From Salinihabitans flavidus (lineage in GTDB: Bacteria > Pseudomonadota > Alphaproteobacteria > Rhodobacterales > Rhodobacteraceae): a stretch of DNA of 46,008 nt. Location: positions 1 through 46,008 of the forward strand of contig NZ_FODS01000027.1 of NCBI RefSeq assembly GCF_900110425.1, read 5' to 3'. A model generated the notes under the pieces. The model was not told the origin of the DNA, searched no databases, and saw nothing but the letters and a program-made list of their open reading frames with translations. Positions within the stretch are counted from its first letter, which is position 1, and the number at the start of each line of letters is the position of its first letter. Shown here in pieces: positions 7,583 to 17,598 of the stretch. The position numbers and the translations under genes are program-made.

Positions 7583-8413
7583 TCAGGCAACGGCCTGTGC
7601 CAAACCCGCGCGCACAGTTTCCTCGCAATAGGCGGCAAGCGCCTTGCGGTCGTGGAAATCGATCACCGCGACCGGCGGATGGTAGACAACGGTGACCGAT
7701 GCTCCGCCACCATGTGCGAGCACCTGAAGGGCATGCGCAGCGAACTCCATGTCCCCCCACCAGCACAGAAAACGAGGATCGTGGTGCGCCGAAGCGCGAT
7801 AGGCCACGCTCACGGGTTGAACCATCATGCGATCCCGCAATGGGGGGTCGAAGAAGGCCGCGAACAGCGTCGATTTGAAACGCAGCACGCGCTGTCCGTC
7901 GCTCGACGTGCCTTCGGGAAAGAAGAGCAGGCGATGACCGACCGCCAGCCGTTCGCGGAATTGATCGGTTTGCACCCGCGCGTCGCGGGGATTTCGCGTG
8001 ATGAAAAGCGTACCGACGACACGGGCCAGACCGCCGATCAACGGCCATTCGGCGACCTCGGACTTTGAGACGAAGAAGACGCGTTTGCGCGTGTTGAGCA
8101 CGAAAATATCGAGCCAGGAACAGTGATTGGCCACCAGCACACCGGGCTGGCGCATGGGCGCGCCCTGTGTGCGCAAACGCAATCCCAGCAACACAAGCAT
8201 CAGCCGGCTTACGACCTGAACAGGATAGGCGGACAGGGGGCGGCCGGCACCGCAAAACGGGCGCTCGGCCATCCGCAACAGCAGAAGAATGACCAACCCG
8301 GTCAGGATCAGGATCAGTGCAAGAAACCCGCGCAGGGCAACACGCGCCCAGCCTGCCACCGTGATGCGTGGAAAATCGGGATAGGTCCCTTCCCCTTTCC
8401 AGGTCGGATTCAC
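7583..8413 (-). CDS. olsA: Lyso-ornithine lipid O-acyltransferase (PlsC family)
   Basis: A 276-residue membrane-bound acyltransferase that adds the second acyl chain to lyso-ornithine lipid. I use GTG 8413 because it overlaps the olsB stop (GTGA); the open frame to 8638 lies inside olsB. A hydrophobic N-terminal anchor (ALRGFLALILILTGLVILLL) precedes the acyltransferase blocks N-H-C-S-W-L-D (the HX4D catalytic motif) and F-P-E-G-T-S-S-D-G. Pairing with olsB identifies the substrate: OlsB makes lyso-ornithine lipid and OlsA completes it. Ornithine lipids are phosphorus-free membrane lipids common in marine Rhodobacteraceae. A generic PlsC role in phosphatidate synthesis is the alternative. Confidence 0.9.
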   Translation of the reverse strand: MNPTWKGEGTYPDFPRITVAGWARVALRGFLALILILTGLVILLLLRMAERPFCGAGRPLSAYPVQVVSRLMLVLLGLRLRTQGAPMRQPGVLVANHCSWLDIFVLNTRKRVFFVSKSEVAEWPLIGGLARVVGTLFITRNPRDARVQTDQFRERLAVGHRLLFFPEGTSSDGQRVLRFKSTLFAAFFDPPLRDRMMVQPVSVAYRASAHHDPRFLCWWGDMEFAAHALQVLAHGGGASVTVVYHPPVAVIDFHDRKALAAYCEETVRAGLAQAVA

Positions 8414-9189
8414 GCTGTCGCCCCGCGCATGTAGAGGGATTTCTGCCGCGTATTGAGCCGTTCGGTATCCATCACGAGACAGACATCGGTCGTATTGAAG
8501 ACATGATCGACATAAGCCCCGTCGCCAACAAAGCCCCCAAGTCGGAGATATGCCTTGATCAGCGCCGGGGTATTGAGCGTTGCGCGGCGCCTGTCGATTC
8601 GCGCCTCGGGGATCAGGTTCATCGGCTGGTAGTGCCACGAATGGGCCTGCACGCGCAGGTCCTCGGGCGCGAGATGCCGATGATAAAGCAGGCTGAGCGG
8701 CTCGGCGAGCGCGGCGATATCGGTGCCATGAAAGCTGGCCGTTCCAAAAAGGATCTCGACCTCATGTCGCGCGACATAATCGGCAAGGCCCTGCCACATG
8801 TGAAACATCGCAGATCCACCGCGATAATCGGCATGAAGACAGGACCGGCCCAGCTCCAGCAGCTTTCGCTCGCTTCGGCGCAGCGTCGAGAGATCGAATT
8901 CATCCTCTGAATAGAACTGTCCGATCTGTTTTGCCTGATCGCACCGCAGCAATCGGTAAACGGCCACAACGCGATCCTCGGGCGGGACGCTGCGGGCCTC
9001 GTCGATCAGGATCAGATGGTCGAAATACGGATCGAAGCGGTCGCGTTCCAGACGGTTTTCATGGTCCACCATGTCCCCTGAGCCACCGAGTTCTTCCACG
9101 AACACCCGGTAGCGCAGCCGCTGCGCCGCGACCAGATCGGCGTCGGTTTCGGCCAGTTTCAAAGTAAAGACGGGGGCAGAACCGGTCAT
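8410..9189 (-). CDS. olsB: L-ornithine N-alpha-acyltransferase
   Basis: A 259-residue GNAT-like enzyme that transfers a 3-hydroxyacyl chain from acyl-ACP to the alpha-amino group of ornithine, the first step of ornithine-lipid synthesis. The start at 9189 yields MTGSAPVFTLKLAETDADL. Recognisable blocks are A-A-Q-R-L-R-Y-R-V-F-V-E-E-L-G, D-H-E-x-x-x-E-R-D-x-F-D-P-Y-F-D-H-L-I-L, E-L-G-R-S-C-x-H-x-D-Y-R-G, and the late F-V-G-D-G-A-Y-V-D-H-x-F-N-T-T-D-V. Translation is coupled to olsA by a GTGA overlap. No phosphate-regulon site was evident in the short upstream gap. Confidence 0.93.
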   Translation of the reverse strand: MTGSAPVFTLKLAETDADLVAAQRLRYRVFVEELGGSGDMVDHENRLERDRFDPYFDHLILIDEARSVPPEDRVVAVYRLLRCDQAKQIGQFYSEDEFDLSTLRRSERKLLELGRSCLHADYRGGSAMFHMWQGLADYVARHEVEILFGTASFHGTDIAALAEPLSLLYHRHLAPEDLRVQAHSWHYQPMNLIPEARIDRRRATLNTPALIKAYLRLGGFVGDGAYVDHVFNTTDVCLVMDTERLNTRQKSLYMRGATA

Positions 9190-9307
9190 GCGCGAGGGCC
9201 TTTTGATCAGTGAACCCGCTTTTAGGCAAGACGAAATGCAAGCACAACCAACCAAGTGCCGCCGGCAAGGCGACGACGTTGTTCACAAAGGCTGAATTTA
9301 CCTTTAG

Positions 9308-9499
9308 TCAATCTTTCGGTGGTTCCATCACCGGGATCAACGTAACTCTGGAGCCGTCAATGACGACCTTGCCCTCCTCTCGGAAATTGACGGTGATCCG
9401 GCCACCGATATTCGACTGCACCTGCCCGGTCCCCCAATCGGGCCGGTCGGGGTGGCGCACCAGCATTCCCGGCTCGAGAAAATCGTTCAGTTCATGCAT
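9308..9499 (-). CDS. DUF3553 domain protein
   Basis: A 63-residue protein that is essentially one DUF3553 domain: an N-terminal acidic/aliphatic start, then P-G-M-L-V-R-H-P-D-R-P-D-W-G-T-G-Q-V-Q-S, then a beta-rich section (I-T-V-N-F-R-E-E-G-K-V-V-I-D). The G-x-x-V-R-H-P-x-x-x-x-W-G-x-G-x-V-Q pattern resembles small SH3-like barrels found beside UvrD-type helicases and alone in Rhodobacterales. It is transcribed away from chpT across a 26-bp gap, so the two probably share a divergent promoter region. Biochemical function is unknown. Confidence 0.85.
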   Translation of the reverse strand: MHELNDFLEPGMLVRHPDRPDWGTGQVQSNIGGRITVNFREEGKVVIDGSRVTLIPVMEPPKD

Positions 9500-9525
9500 G
9501 ACAAGGGCTCACCTCCGAGGGAAAT

Positions 9526-10125
9526 ATGGATCAGCCTAAAGTGAAACTCGCCGCTCTGGTAGGCTCTCGTATCTGCCATGACCTAGTCAGCCCGGTGGGC
9601 GCGATTGGCAATGGGCTTGAGCTTCTGGAAATGTCCGGCGGCGCGGCGGGGCCGGAACTCGATCTCATCCGCGAAAGCGTCGAGAACGCCAATGCGCGTA
9701 TCCGCTTTTTCCGCGTGGCCTTTGGACATGCCGGTCTGACAGAATTGGTCGGAGAGCCGGAGGTGCGCGCCATGCTGCGCGATATGGGCAATGGCGGACG
9801 TGTGCAGTATGATTGGCATCCTGCTGGCGATATCCTTCGGATGGAGCTGTGCCCCATCTTCCTTGCGATCATGTGCGTGGAAAGCGCCCTGCCCTATGGC
9901 GGGGCGATCTCGGTGCACCATACCCATGGCAAATGGGAGGTGGAGGGCGCCCACGAAAAACTCAGGGTCGAAGACACCCTTTGGTCTGACCTTGAACGCG
10001 GCAAAGTCGCGGACACCATCACGCCGGCGCGGGTGCAATTCGCCCTTTTGCCCGAGAGTGTTGCCAACCTTCGACGAAAGCTGACAATCGAGCTGGCTGA
10101 AAACCGGGTCACGCTCGGCTTCTGA
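9526..10125 (+). CDS. chpT: Histidine phosphotransferase ChpT
   Basis: A 199-residue phosphotransferase that shuttles phosphate from the CckA receiver domain to CtrA (and CpdR). The phospho-accepting helix is S-R-I-C-H-D-L-V-S-P-V-G-A-I-G-N-G-L-E-L-L, with His18. A degenerate, non-ATP-binding HATPase-like domain follows, as in Caulobacter ChpT. The full-length match and the presence of cckA 7.5 kb away make the call firm. In Rhodobacteraceae this relay controls motility, gene-transfer-agent and c-di-GMP functions, not viability. It runs convergently into proA with 14 bp between the stops. Confidence 0.93.
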   Translation: MDQPKVKLAALVGSRICHDLVSPVGAIGNGLELLEMSGGAAGPELDLIRESVENANARIRFFRVAFGHAGLTELVGEPEVRAMLRDMGNGGRVQYDWHPAGDILRMELCPIFLAIMCVESALPYGGAISVHHTHGKWEVEGAHEKLRVEDTLWSDLERGKVADTITPARVQFALLPESVANLRRKLTIELAENRVTLGF

Positions 10126-10139
10126 ACACCGCTGCCGGA

Positions 10140-11405
10140 TCAGGTTCGCACCGTACCGTCGCCATCCACAAGATACTTGAAGCTCGTCAACTGCTCCGCC
10201 CCGACGGGGCCGCGCGCGTGCAGCTTGCCGGTGGCAATGCCAATCTCCGCCCCCATCCCGAACTCCCCGCCATCGGCAAACTGGGTTGAGGCGTTTCGCA
10301 TCAGGATCGCGCTATCGAGACGCTGAAAGAAGCGGTCGGCCGCCGCGTCATCCTCCGTGAGGATGCAATCGGTGTGGCCGGAGCCATAGCGCCGGATATG
10401 GGCAATGGCATCGTCGACCGTGTTCACCACCTTTGCCGCAATATCCATGTCAAGGTATTCGCGCCCCCAATCGTCCTCCATGGCCGGGATCGTGCCTTCG
10501 ATCTTTTGCAACGCGGTGTCGGCATGAACCCGCACACCCGCGTCCAGAAGCGCGCGGATGACCCCCTGCCCCACCGTCTCCACGATGTCGCGGTGAAGGA
10601 GAAGGCACTCCGCCGCGCCGCAAATTCCGGCGCGGCGGGTCTTGGCATTCATGACCACATCAAGCGCCTTCGCGGGATCGGCTTCGGCATCAATATAGAT
10701 ATGCACGATGCCTTCGAGATGCGCGAAGACAGGCACCCGCGCCTCGCGTTGCACCAGGTCGACAAGACCCTTACCGCCGCGCGGCACGATCACATCCACC
10801 GTTCCGGTCATGGTCAGAAGCTCCGAAACGGCGGCGCGATCGCGCGTCGGGATAAGCTGGATCGCGTGTTCCGGCAGACCGGCGGCCTTCAGCCCCTCGA
10901 CAAGACAGGCATGGATCACGCTGGAGGAATGGAAACTTTCCGATCCGCCGCGCAGGATCACGGCGTTTCCCGATTTCAGGCAGAGCGCCCCGGCGTCGGC
11001 GGTGACATTGGGGCGGCTTTCATAAATGACACCAACCACGCCAAGCGGCGTGCGCACACGGCGGATGTGCAGACCGGACGGCATGTCCCATTCAGCCATC
11101 ACCTTGCCCACGGGATCAGGTTGCGCCGCGACGGCCCGAAGCCCGTCAACAATGCCCTGAATGCGCCTCTCATCGAGCATCAGCCGATCCATCATGGCCG
11201 GGCTCAGCCCCTTTTCGCGGCCAAAGGCCATATCCTCTTCATTGGCAGCGATGATGTCGGCTCGCCGGGTCCACACGGTTTCGGCGGCCGTCAGAAGCGC
11301 CTTTTCCTTGGCGTCTGACGGGGCGAAGGCAAGCTCGGCTGCCGCGGTGCGGGCCTTGGTGCCAATTTCCGCCATCAGCGCGGGGATGTTTTCTATGTCT
11401 TTCAT
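10140..11405 (-). CDS. proA: Gamma-glutamyl phosphate reductase
   Basis: A 421-residue NADPH-dependent enzyme making glutamate-5-semialdehyde, the second step of proline synthesis. Two adjacent ATGs exist (11408, 11405); I use the second, giving [15 protein letters not shown]. Family motifs include [36 protein letters not shown], the catalytic Cys in [11 protein letters not shown], and the late [21 protein letters not shown]. It lies 64 bp downstream of proB on the same strand and completes an obgE-proB-proA unit. Confidence 0.97.
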   Translation of the reverse strand: MKDIENIPALMAEIGTKARTAAAELAFAPSDAKEKALLTAAETVWTRRADIIAANEEDMAFGREKGLSPAMMDRLMLDERRIQGIVDGLRAVAAQPDPVGKVMAEWDMPSGLHIRRVRTPLGVVGVIYESRPNVTADAGALCLKSGNAVILRGGSESFHSSSVIHACLVEGLKAAGLPEHAIQLIPTRDRAAVSELLTMTGTVDVIVPRGGKGLVDLVQREARVPVFAHLEGIVHIYIDAEADPAKALDVVMNAKTRRAGICGAAECLLLHRDIVETVGQGVIRALLDAGVRVHADTALQKIEGTIPAMEDDWGREYLDMDIAAKVVNTVDDAIAHIRRYGSGHTDCILTEDDAAADRFFQRLDSAILMRNASTQFADGGEFGMGAEIGIATGKLHARGPVGAEQLTSFKYLVDGDGTVRT

Positions 11406-11469
11406 CATGAGAGGCCTTTGAGCGTGCGATCTGGATGCCTTGAACGGACGTACTGTAATACGAGAGAGA

Positions 11470-13610
<2,141 letters not shown>

Positions 13611-13676
13611 TCATCCTTGCAAGGCCGTGCGCCCCCGTCTGATAACGCAGGGGCGGTGGCGACCACAATCATCTTG

Positions 13677-14222
13677 TCATTTCATTTTGCGGCTGTAGGT
13701 CCAGGTCGGCACCGTGGCTTGTCTCGCAACCGAATAGCTCTCGGCATCGCCCAGGTACTGGAAACCGCAATGTGTCAGCACCCGTGCCGACGCCGGGTTG
13801 TCCTGAAACACAGAGGCGAACATGGTGCCGTGTTCGCAGGGGTTCGCGTCGATCAGGGCCTGAACGGCGGCAGAGGCAAGCCCGGTATTCCAGAATGCCG
13901 GTGCAACCCAAAATCCGACTTCACATTGCTTTTCAACTTCACTCAGACGCTTGAGACCGATGACCCCCATCAGTTCCTCTCCGCCATCCTTCGTGCCATC
14001 GATGGCCCACACATCTTCGGTCCGTTCGGCAGAGAGCGCGCGCTCTATATAGGCTTCGGTCATGCCCGGCGGCAGGGGGTGGGGGATGGATGTCGTCATG
14101 CGCGCCACCGCCAGGTCGCCGGCATGAAGCTCGATCAACCCCTTGTCGGAACGCCGCAAAGGGCGCAGCATGAAGCGGTCGGTGTCCACCACCGGCTGAG
14201 TCACGATCGCGTCGTGTTTCAT
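13677..14222 (-). CDS. GNAT family N-acetyltransferase (RimJ/RimL type)
   Basis: A 181-residue acetyltransferase of the RimJ-like class. It opens with T-D-R-F-M-L-R-P-L-R-R-S-D and has the acetyl-CoA-binding section G-V-I-G-L-K-R-L-S then E-V-G-F-W-V-A-P-A-F-W-N-T-G-L-A-S-A-A-V-Q-A-L. The late V-F-Q-D-N-P-A-S-A-R-V-L-T-H-C-G-F block is the conserved Asn-Ser helix. It sits between rpmA and obgE, a position where Rhodobacteraceae often carry such a gene. A ribosomal protein is a tempting substrate because of that position, but nothing in the sequence proves it. Confidence 0.88.
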   Translation of the reverse strand: MKHDAIVTQPVVDTDRFMLRPLRRSDKGLIELHAGDLAVARMTTSIPHPLPPGMTEAYIERALSAERTEDVWAIDGTKDGGEELMGVIGLKRLSEVEKQCEVGFWVAPAFWNTGLASAAVQALIDANPCEHGTMFASVFQDNPASARVLTHCGFQYLGDAESYSVARQATVPTWTYSRKMK

Positions 14223-14330
14223 GCGTCATTTCCTCCCATCAGATCACGGCTGCACTCGGGACCTGTCGGACCGGCAGCCTTCAAGATTGATGCACCGCAG
14301 AGTCGCACGGCGCGTGGATGACCCCGAAAC

Positions 14331-14362
14331 AGAAAAGGGACCGGCGGTTTCGCCGATCCCTC
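14331..14362 (-). terminator. Terminator after rpmA
   Basis: On the minus strand AGGGA-T-CGGCG and CGCCG-G-TCCCT pair around an AAAC loop and are followed by TTTTCTG. It separates the rplU-rpmA ribosomal genes from GNAT-obgE-proBA, so those downstream genes depend on read-through or their own promoter. Confidence 0.72.
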
Positions 14363-14390
14363 TTTGTCTCAAGAGCCTGTTAAGGTCGGC

Positions 14391-14660
14391 TTACTCTGCG
14401 GCCTCCGCAGCTGGCTGCACCGAGATAAAGGTGCGCCCCTTGAGGCCCTTGTGGAACTTCACGGCGCCCTGGGACGTGGCAAAGATGGTGTGATCCTTGC
14501 CCATGCCCACGCCCTGACCCGGCCACCACTTGGTGCCGCGCTGGCGCGCGATGATGTTGCCGGGAATGACCGCTTCGCCACCGAACTTCTTGACGCCAAG
14601 GCGGCGACCGGCGGAGTCGCGGCCGTTACGGGATGAACCGCCAGCTTTCTTGTGTGCCAT
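14391..14660 (-). CDS. rpmA: 50S ribosomal protein L27
   Basis: An 89-residue L27, which reaches into the peptidyl-transferase centre. Its N-terminus [16 protein letters not shown] is canonical, without the cleavable extension found in Firmicutes. Blocks [21 protein letters not shown] and G-K-D-H-T-I-F-A follow. It starts 25 bp after the rplU stop on the same strand and is followed by a terminator. Confidence 0.98.
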   Translation of the reverse strand: MAHKKAGGSSRNGRDSAGRRLGVKKFGGEAVIPGNIIARQRGTKWWPGQGVGMGKDHTIFATSQGAVKFHKGLKGRTFISVQPAAEAAE

Positions 14661-14685
14661 ATCGCTTCTCTCCTATCCTCGGGCC

Positions 14686-15315
14686 TTACTTGGCCAGATC
14701 TTTGGCCTGTTCAACCCATTCGGGTTTGATTTTCACGGTGTCGATCGCTGCGATCGCGTCTTCGCTCATGGCCGCAAGCTGGGCGAAGCTGGTGATCCCG
14801 GCGTCCTGAAGCTTGGCGGCAGCGGCGGGGCCGACACCAGTCAGTGCGGTCAGATCGTCCTTGGCACCCTGATCGGTCGCCGGTGCGGCGCTTTTCGCGG
14901 CCGGTTTCTTCGCGGCCGGTTTCGATTTGGCAGCGACCGGCGTTGCCGAAGCCGGTGCGGTCCCCGCACCCAAGGCAGCCTTCACACCCGACTTGTCGCC
15001 GCCTTCGGCCAGAATATCGGTGACCCGCACGAGCGTCAGTTTCTGACGGTGGCCGACCGTGCGCTTGGAACTGTGCTTGCGGCGGCGCTTGACGAACTTG
15101 ATGACCTTGTCGCCCTTGATCTGATCGATCACCTCGGCCTGCACGGCAGCGCCGGCAACGAAGGGGGCGCCGACGACGGTCTTGTCACCGCCCAGCATCA
15201 GAACGTCGTTGAATTGTACCTTGTCACCGGCATCGGCTGCGAGCTTTTCCACCTGAAGCATATCGCCAGAATGGACCTTGTATTGCTTGCCGCCGGTTTT
15301 CAGAACCGCGAACAT
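14686..15315 (-). CDS. rplU: 50S ribosomal protein L21 with C-terminal helix-hairpin-helix extension
   Basis: A 209-residue protein, about twice the length of a bare L21. Residues 1-103 are L21 ([13 protein letters not shown], the [13 protein letters not shown] segment, and the [10 protein letters not shown] end). Residues about 118-150 are an Ala/Lys/Pro-rich linker. The last 55 residues form a helix-hairpin-helix-like module ([17 protein letters not shown]). Such tails recur on L21 of Rhodobacterales and may add an RNA or DNA contact; their role is not established. It is first in the rplU-rpmA unit. Confidence 0.96.
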   Translation of the reverse strand: MFAVLKTGGKQYKVHSGDMLQVEKLAADAGDKVQFNDVLMLGGDKTVVGAPFVAGAAVQAEVIDQIKGDKVIKFVKRRRKHSSKRTVGHRQKLTLVRVTDILAEGGDKSGVKAALGAGTAPASATPVAAKSKPAAKKPAAKSAAPATDQGAKDDLTALTGVGPAAAAKLQDAGITSFAQLAAMSEDAIAAIDTVKIKPEWVEQAKDLAK

Positions 15316-15410
15316 CTCTGTCTTCCTTTGCGTATCCCGCGTCCTGTGGCCCCGTTTCCGGTGTTACCGGCTCTTGCCGCCTCGGACTGCGCGCCCTTGA
15401 TGGGCTGATG

Positions 15411-15447
15411 TGTCAACAAAACACGGCGCAAGGGGACTCCTTACGCC
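15411..15447 (-). terminator. Terminator of the DUF2059 pair, overlapping a possible rplU promoter element
   Basis: On the minus strand GGCG-T-AAGG and CCTT-G-CGCC (15425-15447) pair around five bases, followed by GTGTTTTGTTG. It sits about 65 bp after the stop of the first DUF2059 gene. Immediately downstream lies TTGACA (15411-15416, minus strand), a perfect -35 hexamer that could begin the rplU promoter, although no convincing -10 follows at 17 bp. The rplU leader also holds a CCGGT-AAC-ACCGG hairpin. Confidence 0.5.
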
Positions 15448-15511
15448 GGGATGCCCGCTTATCGTGCGATCATCGGACCAAGTCAACCCCCCATGGCGCG
15501 ACCTCGCACGC

Positions 15512-16336
15512 TCAGAGTCGTTCTCCCTCGATCGCATGCGCCATGGCAAGCCCGAGGGCATAGTTGATCTGTGAATACATCCGGTCGAACCCGTCAAAAA
15601 GCGCATGGTTCAGGGCCTGACCAGCGGGCGTGATGGAGAACGCGATGTATCGCTGCAATTCTGCGTCACTGAGGGCCTCGTACGCCAAAAGCCCGTATCC
15701 GTCGAGCCACTCTTCGGTTTGCGCGCGCAACTCCGGCTCCTGCCGCCAAACGGTGGAGAGAATGTCCTCTTCGGTCATCTCGGACCCGCCCCCGACGGAA
15801 AGCCCCCGGAAGAAGCTGTATCGGGAATTGAGGGCGCCCTCGACATTCAAGTCAATGAGATCGTTGACCCGTCCGAGCTTCTGCACAAGCGCAAGGCGCG
15901 GATCGTCTGGGGACAACAGGTCCGGGGCGGCCATCGCGGATTTTTCCAGCGCGGGATTGAGGATCTCCCAGCGGGCTTCGATCTCATAGGCGATGATCTG
16001 CTGTCCCAGGTCCGACTCGAAGAATTTCAGAACAGCCGGAACATGGACCGGCGCAAGTCGCGCCACGATCCCCTCGCGAACGGAGTCCGTCATGCGGTCT
16101 TCATTCAGGATGCGCCCGACATCAGAGGTCCATCCGTCAGTGTTGCCGCCGAGCAGATCCCCGGCGATCTCGTCCGCCTGCGCAAGCAACTCCACCCGCA
16201 TGACCGCGACGAATCCGGGAATGTCCAGTGCCGTCATCACGGCGTCGATGCCCCGGCCCGGTTCGGCCCTGGCTGCCGCGACAGGCAGACACAGCAACGC
16301 CAGCAATACGCAGACAGGACCCCGCAGGCGGATCAC
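15512..16336 (-). CDS. DUF2059 domain secreted protein (second of a tandem pair)
   Basis: A 274-residue exported protein. A signal peptide (basic MIRLRGP, hydrophobic VLLALLCLPVAA, A-R-A cleavage) precedes a mostly helical body. The section with V-L-K-F-F-E-S-D-L-G-Q-Q-I-I-A-Y-E-I-E-A-R matches the DUF2059 pattern of a helix ending (S/T)-x-x-G-x-x-(I/L). The C-terminus carries a second version (Y-I-A-F-S-I-T-P-A-G-Q-A-L-N-H-A-L-F). The start overlaps the stop of the upstream paralogue (ATGA). Function is unknown; related domains occur in periplasmic helical proteins. Confidence 0.8.
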   Translation of the reverse strand: MIRLRGPVCVLLALLCLPVAAARAEPGRGIDAVMTALDIPGFVAVMRVELLAQADEIAGDLLGGNTDGWTSDVGRILNEDRMTDSVREGIVARLAPVHVPAVLKFFESDLGQQIIAYEIEARWEILNPALEKSAMAAPDLLSPDDPRLALVQKLGRVNDLIDLNVEGALNSRYSFFRGLSVGGGSEMTEEDILSTVWRQEPELRAQTEEWLDGYGLLAYEALSDAELQRYIAFSITPAGQALNHALFDGFDRMYSQINYALGLAMAHAIEGERL

Positions 16337-17172
16337 AGATCCTGTCCCGGATGAAGCTCTCCCATGCGGTGCGCCAAGACCTCGAAACGATTGGTCATGA
16401 TCTCATAGTGGACCGCATTCATCAGCTCATAAACCGTCTGCATGTCCGGATGCTCAAGCGCCTCGGTATAGGTCAGTATCTCGTCATCCGAAAAGTCGCG
16501 GTAGGTATAGGCGGCGCTTCTGAGGGCGGAGGCCGCCATCTGCTCGCGCAGCGCCTCTTCGTTTTCGGCCATCATTGCGCGCAACCCCTCCTCGTCCAGA
16601 CGCAACTGCACCACCCCCGACGCGGCGGCGGCCATCAGGAACCGGATCTGCACCTCCTGAAGCGCGCGAACTGCGATGCCTTCGGGATCAATGGCATGAT
16701 TCATCCGTTCATAATACGCCAGCCGGGCAGGATTTTCCTCGCGCAGCCGGTCGACGATTTCCTGACCTTCGATCCGGATCGTCCGATCATCGGCCCTGTG
16801 GGCCCGGTTTTCGGCTTGCACCAATCGGCGGCCCAGGGCGCCCCCATAGAACTGCGATGCGTGTTCGAGAAGATCGTCCTCCAGCGTGGCGTCGAGAATG
16901 TCGAGCGCCCTGTCCAGCATGACCTCACGGTCGAACACCTCTTCCGAGAGCCGGGTCCAGTCGGCCCCGAAGGCATTGTCGGGCAGGCCAAGCATTTCAG
17001 GCGCCTCGCCAGCCGCATCGGCGATCGACCCAAGCGCCACATCGAAGCCTGTCACCTCAAGAAACCCTTCAAGTCGGTCGCGACCGTCCGCGCGCGCCTC
17101 CAACGTCGACGTACAGATCGTCAGAACGATACAGGCGAATACAGCGATAAAGCGATAGATCGGCAACGACAT
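16333..17172 (-). CDS. DUF2059 domain secreted protein (first of a tandem pair)
   Basis: A 279-residue exported protein. The start at 17172 is supported by AAGGAG eight bases upstream and by a signal peptide starting there (MSLPIYRFIAVFACIVL to A-R-A). The open frame to 17238 adds 22 residues without that logic. The body is helical and acidic, with a late helix T-Y-T-E-A-L-E-H-P-D-M-Q-T-V-Y-E-L-M-N resembling DUF2059 and the downstream paralogue. The two genes overlap by four bases and share length, order and export signal, so they are a tandem duplication probably acting together in the periplasm. Function is unknown. Confidence 0.78.
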   Translation of the reverse strand: MSLPIYRFIAVFACIVLTICTSTLEARADGRDRLEGFLEVTGFDVALGSIADAAGEAPEMLGLPDNAFGADWTRLSEEVFDREVMLDRALDILDATLEDDLLEHASQFYGGALGRRLVQAENRAHRADDRTIRIEGQEIVDRLREENPARLAYYERMNHAIDPEGIAVRALQEVQIRFLMAAAASGVVQLRLDEEGLRAMMAENEEALREQMAASALRSAAYTYRDFSDDEILTYTEALEHPDMQTVYELMNAVHYEIMTNRFEVLAHRMGELHPGQDL

Positions 17173-17296
17173 GGCAGACTCCTTCGGACCTTTGGGACCA
17201 CTTGACTCAGAGGGTAAAGCAAACGGATCCGCAGACAATGAAAACCCCCTTGCACGCCTTGGAAAAGACCATTACACGACGCCTCCAGACCCCCGC

Positions 17297-17386
17297 GGAG
17301 AGGTGCCGGAGTGGTCGAACGGGGCGGTCTCGAAAACCGTTGACCCTTCACGGGGTCCCAGGGTTCGAATCCCTGTCTCTCCGCCA
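17297..17386 (+). tRNA. tRNA-Ser(CGA)
   Basis: A 90-nt class II tRNA with a long variable arm. The acceptor GGAGAGG (17297-17303) pairs with TCTCTCC, with discriminator G and encoded CCA (17384-17386). The anticodon stem GCGGT/ACCGT encloses loop CTCGAAA, giving anticodon CGA for codon UCG. The T-arm loop contains GGTTCGAATCC. It stands alone, divergent from the DUF2059 pair. Confidence 0.96.
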
Positions 17387-17420
17387 CGATCACCCTGTTG
17401 TAGTACTGTTTTCCCATGGC

Positions 17421-17473
17421 CGGGACAGGTTCCCGAACCGTTCGTTTCCGACAGGAAACGTCATATTATGACG
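17421..17473. repeat. Cluster of three consecutive inverted repeats downstream of tRNA-Ser
   Basis: CGGGA-CAGGT-TCCCG (17421-17435) is followed by CGTTTCC-GACA-GGAAACG (17443-17460), which shares its final CG with the 15-bp palindrome CGTCATATTATGACG (17459-17473). No U-run follows on either strand, so these are not ordinary terminators. The 212-bp gap between the tRNA and the cckA stop otherwise shows nothing recognisable. Possible meanings are a protein-binding site, a structured RNA tail, or an old integration scar next to a tRNA. Confidence 0.5.
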
Positions 17474-17598
17474 CCCTCCTGCGTTTTCGTATGCACCCCG
17501 TTTGCAGGCCGTCGCGGGGCGCCGATCGGACTTCCGGGCACCTCGCGCTGAGGATTGGAAACCCGGCTGCTGTCCCGTCATTGTCCTCTGGGTGGATA

